Shown here in pieces: positions 6,169 to 9,937 of a stretch of DNA of 9,937 bases. Position numbers and translations under genes: made by a program. The stretch covers positions 1 to 9,937 of the forward strand of contig CALXKG010000149.1 of the NCBI GenBank assembly GCA_944388825.1, given 5' to 3'. Below the pieces are notes generated by a model. That model was not told the DNA's origin. It did not search any database and saw nothing but the letters and a program-made list of their open reading frames with translations. The stretch is from an uncultured Clostridia bacterium (GTDB lineage Bacteria; Bacillota; Clostridia; Oscillospirales; Ruminococcaceae). Position 1 is the stretch's first letter; each line of letters opens with the position of its first letter.

Positions 6169-7314
6169 ATGAAAAAAGTGATCCAAAACGGCCTTATTTT
6201 TGACGCTGTCCATCCGGACGCCTATACCGCCGACATCCTGATTGAGGATGGAAAGATCGCGGCGGTCGGTGAAAACATAGACGCCCCGGACGCCGAAGTG
6301 ATCGACGCTTCCGGCCAGCACGTCTATCCCGGCTTTGTCGACGCCCACTCCCACCTCGGGATGATCGACTCCGGCATGGGCTTTGAGGGCAGCGACTGCA
6401 ACGAGCCCAACGACCCGATTACCCCCCAGCTGCGCGGCATCGACGGCTTTTACGCGATGGACCCCGACGTCCATACGGCGGCGATGGCCGGCGTCACCAC
6501 CGTCTGCGTCGGGCCGGGTTCGGCCAACGTTGTCGGCGGCACCTTTATGGCGGTCAAGACCAGCGGCGTCCGGGTGGACAATATGGTCATCAACCCCTGC
6601 GTCGCGATGAAGTGCGCGTTCGGCGAGAACCCCAAGCGGGTCTACCGCGCCACCTGCAATTCCTCCCGGATGGCGACCGCCTCCAAGCTGCGGGAGCTGA
6701 TCCTCAAAACGATCGAATACGACCGCAAGATCCAGGAAGCGGGGGAGGATACCACAAAACTCCCGAAGTTTGATTTCAAGCTAGACGCGATGCTGCCGGT
6801 CATCCGCCGGGAGATCCCGCTCAAGGCCCACGCCCACCGGACCGATGATATCTTCACCGCCATCCGGATCGCGAAGGAGTTTAACCTCAAAATTACCCTG
6901 GAGCACGTCACCGAAGGACATCTGATCGTCGATGAGCTGATGAAGGAAAACCTCCCGATGGCGGTCGGCCCCTCCTTTGGCCAGGCGACCAAGGTCGAGA
7001 TCCGGGAAAAGTCTTTCAAGACCCCCGGCATCCTGGCGAAAGCGGGCGGCCAGGTCTCGATCATCACCGACGCGCCGGTCGTCCCGCAGCAGTACCTGCC
7101 CCTCTGCGCCGAGCTGGCGATCAAATCGGGGATGGAGCCGTTTGCGGCGCTTCAGGCGATCACCATCAACCCGGCGAAGCATATCGGCATCGAGGACCGG
7201 GTCGGCAGCATCGAGGCAGGCAAGGACGCCGACCTCGTCATCATGCCCGGCAGCTGCTTTGACATCGCGGTCGCGCCCACCTGCGTCCTGATCGACGGCG
7301 AGATCGTAAAATAA
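6169..7314 (+). CDS. Metal-dependent amidohydrolase (imidazolonepropionase-like)
   Basis: This 381-residue cytoplasmic hydrolase belongs to the amidohydrolase superfamily. Residues 1-55 form the small beta domain with the typical 'DGKIAAVGE' turn; the barrel begins at PGFVDAHSHLG. Metal and catalytic residues in order are H60 and H62 (strand 1), K148 in AMKCAFGENP (candidate carboxylated lysine, with E153 as alternative bridge), H221/H223 in KAHAHR, H246 in LEHVTEGH, and D301 in ITDAPV. The C-terminal VGSIEAGKDADLVI (345-358) returns to the beta domain. The set is complete, so the enzyme should be active. The best family fit is the imidazolonepropionase-like 'metal-dependent hydrolase C' group, whose substrates (cyclic amides, peptidic or ring compounds) vary; no substrate can be named. 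AGGGAGG at 6154-6160 sets the ATG. It follows the DUF3006-like gene in one transcript. Confidence 0.92.
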   Translation: MKKVIQNGLIFDAVHPDAYTADILIEDGKIAAVGENIDAPDAEVIDASGQHVYPGFVDAHSHLGMIDSGMGFEGSDCNEPNDPITPQLRGIDGFYAMDPDVHTAAMAGVTTVCVGPGSANVVGGTFMAVKTSGVRVDNMVINPCVAMKCAFGENPKRVYRATCNSSRMATASKLRELILKTIEYDRKIQEAGEDTTKLPKFDFKLDAMLPVIRREIPLKAHAHRTDDIFTAIRIAKEFNLKITLEHVTEGHLIVDELMKENLPMAVGPSFGQATKVEIREKSFKTPGILAKAGGQVSIITDAPVVPQQYLPLCAELAIKSGMEPFAALQAITINPAKHIGIEDRVGSIEAGKDADLVIMPGSCFDIAVAPTCVLIDGEIVK

Positions 7315-7327
7315 AGGCGCATATACC

Positions 7328-7370
7328 CCGTGCCCGGCGCTGGGACATGGTATGCGCCGGGCGGGATTTT
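7328..7370 (+). terminator. Probable terminator or attenuator after the amidohydrolase gene
   Basis: GCCCGGCGC (7332-7340) pairs perfectly with GCGCCGGGC (7354-7362). The stem can continue through a T-G pair and, past one bulged G, two more C-G pairs (7328-7329 with 7364-7365). ATTTT follows (7366-7370). The U run is short, so termination may be partial, letting some transcripts reach the arabinofuranosidase gene that starts 33 bases later. A competing pairing exists: GGCGCATA..CC (7316-7327) with GGTATGCGCC (7349-7358). Confidence 0.55.
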
Positions 7371-7403
7371 GGGATACAAGATATGCAGAAAGAAGGTACC
7401 CAC

Positions 7404-8894
7404 ATGAAAGCAGCCCTTCGCTTGAACCGCGCCGATGCGGTCGGGGAAGTCGATAAACGGATTTTCGGCTCCTTTATCGAGCATCTCGGCCGGGCGGTCT
7501 ACGGCGGTATCTACGACCCCGGCAACCCCCATTCGGATGAAGAGGGCTTCCGGGAAGACGTCCTCGCCCTGGTGCGGGAACTGGGCGTCCCGACCGTCCG
7601 TTACCCCGGCGGCAACTTTGTCTCCGGCTACAACTGGGAGGACGGCACCGGCCCGAAGGACCAGCGCCCCCGCAGGCTGGAACTTGCCTGGCGGACGATC
7701 GAAACCAACCAGGTCGGCATCGACGACTTCCAGTCCTGGGCCAAAAAGGCCGGGGCGGAGGTGATGATGGCGGTCAATCTCGGCACCCGCGGCCCGGACG
7801 AGGCGCGCAACCTCGTCGAATACTGCAACTTCCCGGGCGGCAGCTACTACAGCGACAAGCGGCGTGCCAACGGCTATGAAGAGCCCTTCGGTATCAAGCT
7901 CTGGTGCCTCGGCAACGAGATGGACGGCCCCTGGCAGATCTGCGCCAAAACGCCGGAGGAATACGGCCGCGTTGCCTGCGAGGCGGCCAAGCTGATGAAG
8001 CTGGTCGACCCGTCGATCGAGCTGGTCGCCTGCGGCAGCTCGGGGCTTTATATGCCCACCTTCGGCGAATGGGAACGGGTGGTGCTGGAGCACTGCTACG
8101 ACTACGTCGATTACATCTCGCTGCACACCTATTACGACAACGTCGCGGACGATATCGGCGAATTCCTGGCGAAGAGCCTCGACATGGACACCTTTATCCA
8201 GTCGGTTGTCTCCATCTGCGACAGCGTCGGCGCGAAGAAGCATTCGAAAAAGAAGATCAACCTTTCGTTTGACGAATGGAACGTCTGGTACCACTCCAAA
8301 GAGGCGGACGCCGCGATGGAACCCTGGCAGGTCGCGCCGCCCCAGCTGGAGGATATCTACAACTTTGAAGATGCGCTGCTGGTCGGCTGTATGCTGATGA
8401 CCCTCCTGCGCAACGCCGACCGGGTCAAGATCGCCTGCCTCGCCCAGCTGGTCAACGTCATCGCCCCGATCATGACAAACGGCGAGAAGGCCTGGGCCCA
8501 GACCATCTTCTATCCCTACCTCCATGCCAGCCGGTACGGGCGGGGCATTTCGCTCAAATCGGCCCCTGCCTGCGGCTGCTATACGACCGCTTCCGGCCGG
8601 GAGGTCCCGGTGGTCGAGACGGCGTCGGTCTGGAATGAGGAGGAGAAGGCCCTCACCATTTTCGCCGTCAACAAGTCGGCCGAACCGGTCGAGCTGGAAA
8701 CCAGCCTGGAAGGCTTCGGCGCTTTCTCCCAGGCGCGGCATATTACGATGCAGGGCCATGGGCTTAAGGAGGCCAACACCGCCGACCATCCCGACAACAT
8801 CCTGCCGCAGGAGGACGGCGTGACCGGGCTGGAGGGCAATACCGCCCGTTCGGCTTTACAGCCCTATTCCTGGAACGTCATCCGGATCAGCTGA
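7404..8894 (+). CDS. abfA: Alpha-L-arabinofuranosidase, GH51, intracellular
   Basis: GH51 enzymes remove terminal alpha-L-arabinofuranosyl residues from arabinan and arabinoxylan fragments with retention of configuration. The 496 residues match the usual length of about 500. Hallmarks are FGSFIEHLGRAVYGGIYDP (21-39), RYPGGNFVSGYNWEDG (66-81), the acid/base E172 in LGNEMDG, SLHTYYDN (239-246), and the nucleophile E291 in SFDEWNVWY. These match E175 and E294 of the Geobacillus enzyme. The C-terminal beta domain ends in the family-typical YSWNVIRIS. There is no signal peptide, so it acts in the cytoplasm on imported oligosaccharides. I choose ATG 7404 because AAGAAGG (7390-7396) is 7 bases upstream and the family begins at this residue; in-frame ATGs at 7347 and 7383 would add unrelated residues and fall in the preceding terminator region. 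No arabinose transporter or regulator is in view. Confidence 0.96.
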   Translation: MKAALRLNRADAVGEVDKRIFGSFIEHLGRAVYGGIYDPGNPHSDEEGFREDVLALVRELGVPTVRYPGGNFVSGYNWEDGTGPKDQRPRRLELAWRTIETNQVGIDDFQSWAKKAGAEVMMAVNLGTRGPDEARNLVEYCNFPGGSYYSDKRRANGYEEPFGIKLWCLGNEMDGPWQICAKTPEEYGRVACEAAKLMKLVDPSIELVACGSSGLYMPTFGEWERVVLEHCYDYVDYISLHTYYDNVADDIGEFLAKSLDMDTFIQSVVSICDSVGAKKHSKKKINLSFDEWNVWYHSKEADAAMEPWQVAPPQLEDIYNFEDALLVGCMLMTLLRNADRVKIACLAQLVNVIAPIMTNGEKAWAQTIFYPYLHASRYGRGISLKSAPACGCYTTASGREVPVVETASVWNEEEKALTIFAVNKSAEPVELETSLEGFGAFSQARHITMQGHGLKEANTADHPDNILPQEDGVTGLEGNTARSALQPYSWNVIRIS

Positions 8895-8913
8895 CCGCCG
8901 GATTTCCAACTAC

Positions 8914-8953
8914 CCGTCCGCCGGTTTTCCGGCGGGCGGCCCTTTGTGTTTAT
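8914..8953 (+). terminator. Rho-independent terminator of the arabinofuranosidase gene
   Basis: CCGTCCGCCGG (8914-8924) pairs with CCGGCGGGCGG (8929-8939), 11 pairs including one T-G, across a TTTT loop. An interrupted T-rich run, CCCTTTGTGTTTATT, follows. It starts 19 bases after the stop codon. The last three bases of its stem are shared with the next hairpin (8937-8992), so the two cannot both form completely. Confidence 0.72.
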
Positions 8954-8992
8954 TCCCGGGCGGGAAAGTCCGGAAACGAACACAAAGGGCCG
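8937..8992. repeat. Long inverted repeat before the surface-protein gene
   Basis: CGGCCCTTTGTGTT (8937-8950) is perfectly complementary to AACACAAAGGGCCG (8979-8992), 14 pairs. The interior can add further pairing (TT with AA, then CCGG with CCGG at about 8957-8960/8970-8973). No T tract follows on the plus strand. It ends 12 bases before the AAGGAG ribosome binding site of the next gene. It could be a bidirectional stop, an anti-terminator partner of the previous hairpin, or a 5' stabiliser for the next mRNA. Confidence 0.6.
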
Positions 8993-9016
8993 GCCTATGA
9001 TATGAAGGAGTACGCC

Positions 9017-9937
9017 ATGAACGCAACGCAACGGAAAATCATCCTGATCGCCGGCGCGGCCATGCTGGCTGTCAATGTCGGCCTGAACCTGCTTTTGTGG
9101 GGAAGGACCTGGCGGCTGGAGCGGATGCTCAGTTCCCTCCAGGACCAGGGCGAGTCCCAATACCTCTCCCTCCAGGACCAGCTCAACAGCCGGATGGATA
9201 CCCTGTCCGACCAGGTTTCCTCCGGGGAAAGCCTGCTGTCCTACTGGGACACCCAGGTGGGAATGGGGGATGGGCACACCCTTGCCGCCACGGTGATCGT
9301 GACCCCGAAGGAGATCGGGGAAGGGGATACCGTTTCCATATCCATCGGCGAGATCTCGGCGGAAGCGGAGGAGTCGGGCGGCAGCTATACCGCGACCCTG
9401 TCCATCCCCGCGTCCCCGTCCGAACTGGTGCCGGTGGTGACGATCACCACCGCCGGCGGTACCAAGCGGCAGGAGGTCCTGCCCAGCGTCTCGACGGCGG
9501 AGTTTTTTGAGGTCTACTATTCGTTTGACGTCACCGTTTCCGACCGGGCGGTCCAGTACAGCGCCGGGTTCCAGCCGGGCGGCAATTCGGTGCTCTCCCT
9601 CCCGGACGACATCGCGGCGGTCTGGCTAAACGTCGATTGGGGGGATGGGCAGACGGAGCGCATCCCGATGGCCCCCGACGGCGACCGGATCCCCGACACG
9701 GCCGGCGTGGCGAACGCCTCCCCGGAACCGGCTGTTCCGGCGGCCGGGGCAGATGTGGCGGCGTCGGAAAACGCCGGCGCCGGCAGCCTTTACTATTCCT
9801 ACTATTCCGCCGGCCTGCGTCTGCCGGAGGGTGAATCCGGATTTATCTGTAACCTGTTTGCCGAGATGGAAACGGTCTATGGGACGGTCTATCAAATCGA
9901 GCCGTATACCCTTTTGTCTGACAGCGCTTCCGCGGGC
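9017..9937 (+). CDS. Membrane-anchored coiled-coil surface protein, unrecognised, 3' end outside window
   Basis: I do not recognise this gene. The frame opens at ATG 9017, with AAGGAG (9005-9010) six bases upstream, and stays open to the last base (307 residues seen). Residues 1-8 are polar with a basic RK, 9-28 are a hydrophobic membrane segment (IILIAGAAMLAVNVGLNLLL), and RTWRLER follows. Residues 33-70 are rich in Leu/Gln/Asp/Ser and suit a coiled coil, with SLQDQ repeated 11 residues apart (40-44, 51-55). Residues 85-215 are beta-rich, low in lysine and high in Thr/Val/Gly, like an extracellular beta-sandwich. Residues 230-256 are a low-complexity Ala/Pro/Gly linker. Then comes YYSYYSAGLRLPEGESG. 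The lysine after position 7 suggests the N-terminus inside and the bulk outside the cell, but the charge pattern is mixed. Absence of a lipobox or cleavage site argues for an uncleaved anchor. Confidence 0.8.
   Translation, partial: MNATQRKIILIAGAAMLAVNVGLNLLLWGRTWRLERMLSSLQDQGESQYLSLQDQLNSRMDTLSDQVSSGESLLSYWDTQVGMGDGHTLAATVIVTPKEIGEGDTVSISIGEISAEAEESGGSYTATLSIPASPSELVPVVTITTAGGTKRQEVLPSVSTAEFFEVYYSFDVTVSDRAVQYSAGFQPGGNSVLSLPDDIAAVWLNVDWGDGQTERIPMAPDGDRIPDTAGVANASPEPAVPAAGADVAASENAGAGSLYYSYYSAGLRLPEGESGFICNLFAEMETVYGTVYQIEPYTLLSDSASAG
9134..9181 (+). repeat. 15-base direct repeat inside the coiled-coil coding region
   Basis: TCCCTCCAGGACCAG occurs at 9134-9148 and again, identical, at 9167-9181. 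The 33-base offset keeps frame and encodes SLQDQ twice, 11 residues apart. Eleven residues is a known coiled-coil (hendecad) period, so this may be recent internal duplication of a coil unit. Confidence 0.6.

Noticed and set aside
7152..8789. A 545-residue open frame on the minus strand across the GH51 gene
   Set aside because: It lies opposite a gene with complete catalytic motifs. Its composition is dominated by Asp/Val/Gly/Arg/His, as expected for the antisense of GC-rich coding DNA, and it shows no family motif. No promoter or ribosome binding site supports it.
1..9937. Search for tRNA, rRNA, integrase, phage, toxin-antitoxin or defence genes
   Set aside because: I saw no tRNA-like cloverleaf, rRNA segment, recombinase or nuclease motifs. 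The genes are mostly housekeeping and carbohydrate metabolism, so I do not claim a hidden defence or mobile system.

Overview
The window looks like chromosome of a GC-rich (I estimate about 60% by eye) anaerobic Firmicute of the class Clostridia. It best fits the Oscillospiraceae/Ruminococcaceae gut group (Faecalibacterium, Subdoligranulum and relatives). The support is strong AGGAGG-type ribosome binding sites, classical TATAAT promoters, rho-independent terminators, a ymfF-ymfH pair (a Firmicute trait), and an intergenic nested-hairpin element of a kind I recall from this group. The genus is inference.

Layout. (1) Bases 1-3852 hold a tight plus-strand operon: the 3' part of ymfF, then ymfH, lgt and folD, closed by a textbook terminator. 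YmfF/YmfH are paired M16-type proteins linked to elongation factor P modification, Lgt makes lipoprotein precursors, and FolD makes one-carbon folates. This is housekeeping content. (2) Bases 3853-4176 are non-coding and carry a MITE-like element of nested hairpins with diverged inverted ends. (3) malQ (4-alpha-glucanotransferase) lies on the minus strand at 4177-5691. (4) Bases 5692-5982 form a divergent promoter region. Each side has its own promoter, the two share a 13-base -10 block, and each transcript starts with a perfect hairpin. (5) On the plus strand follow a 54-residue TTG-start gene resembling DUF3006, a metal-dependent amidohydrolase, and a GH51 alpha-L-arabinofuranosidase. (6) After two overlapping hairpins comes the start of a membrane-anchored, coiled-coil surface protein that runs off the window end.

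How they work together. MalQ and the GH51 enzyme are both cytoplasmic carbohydrate enzymes, for malto-oligosaccharides and arabino-oligosaccharides respectively. Together they fit a plant-glycan-using gut bacterium, but nothing in the sequence ties them into one regulon. The small protein and the amidohydrolase appear co-transcribed from the promoter at 5889; the hydrolase substrate cannot be read from sequence.

I found no convincing new multi-gene system. The parts most worth a second look are the nested-hairpin element, the short gene with its structured leader in front of the amidohydrolase, the competing hairpins around the arabinofuranosidase gene, and the unrecognised surface protein at the right end.
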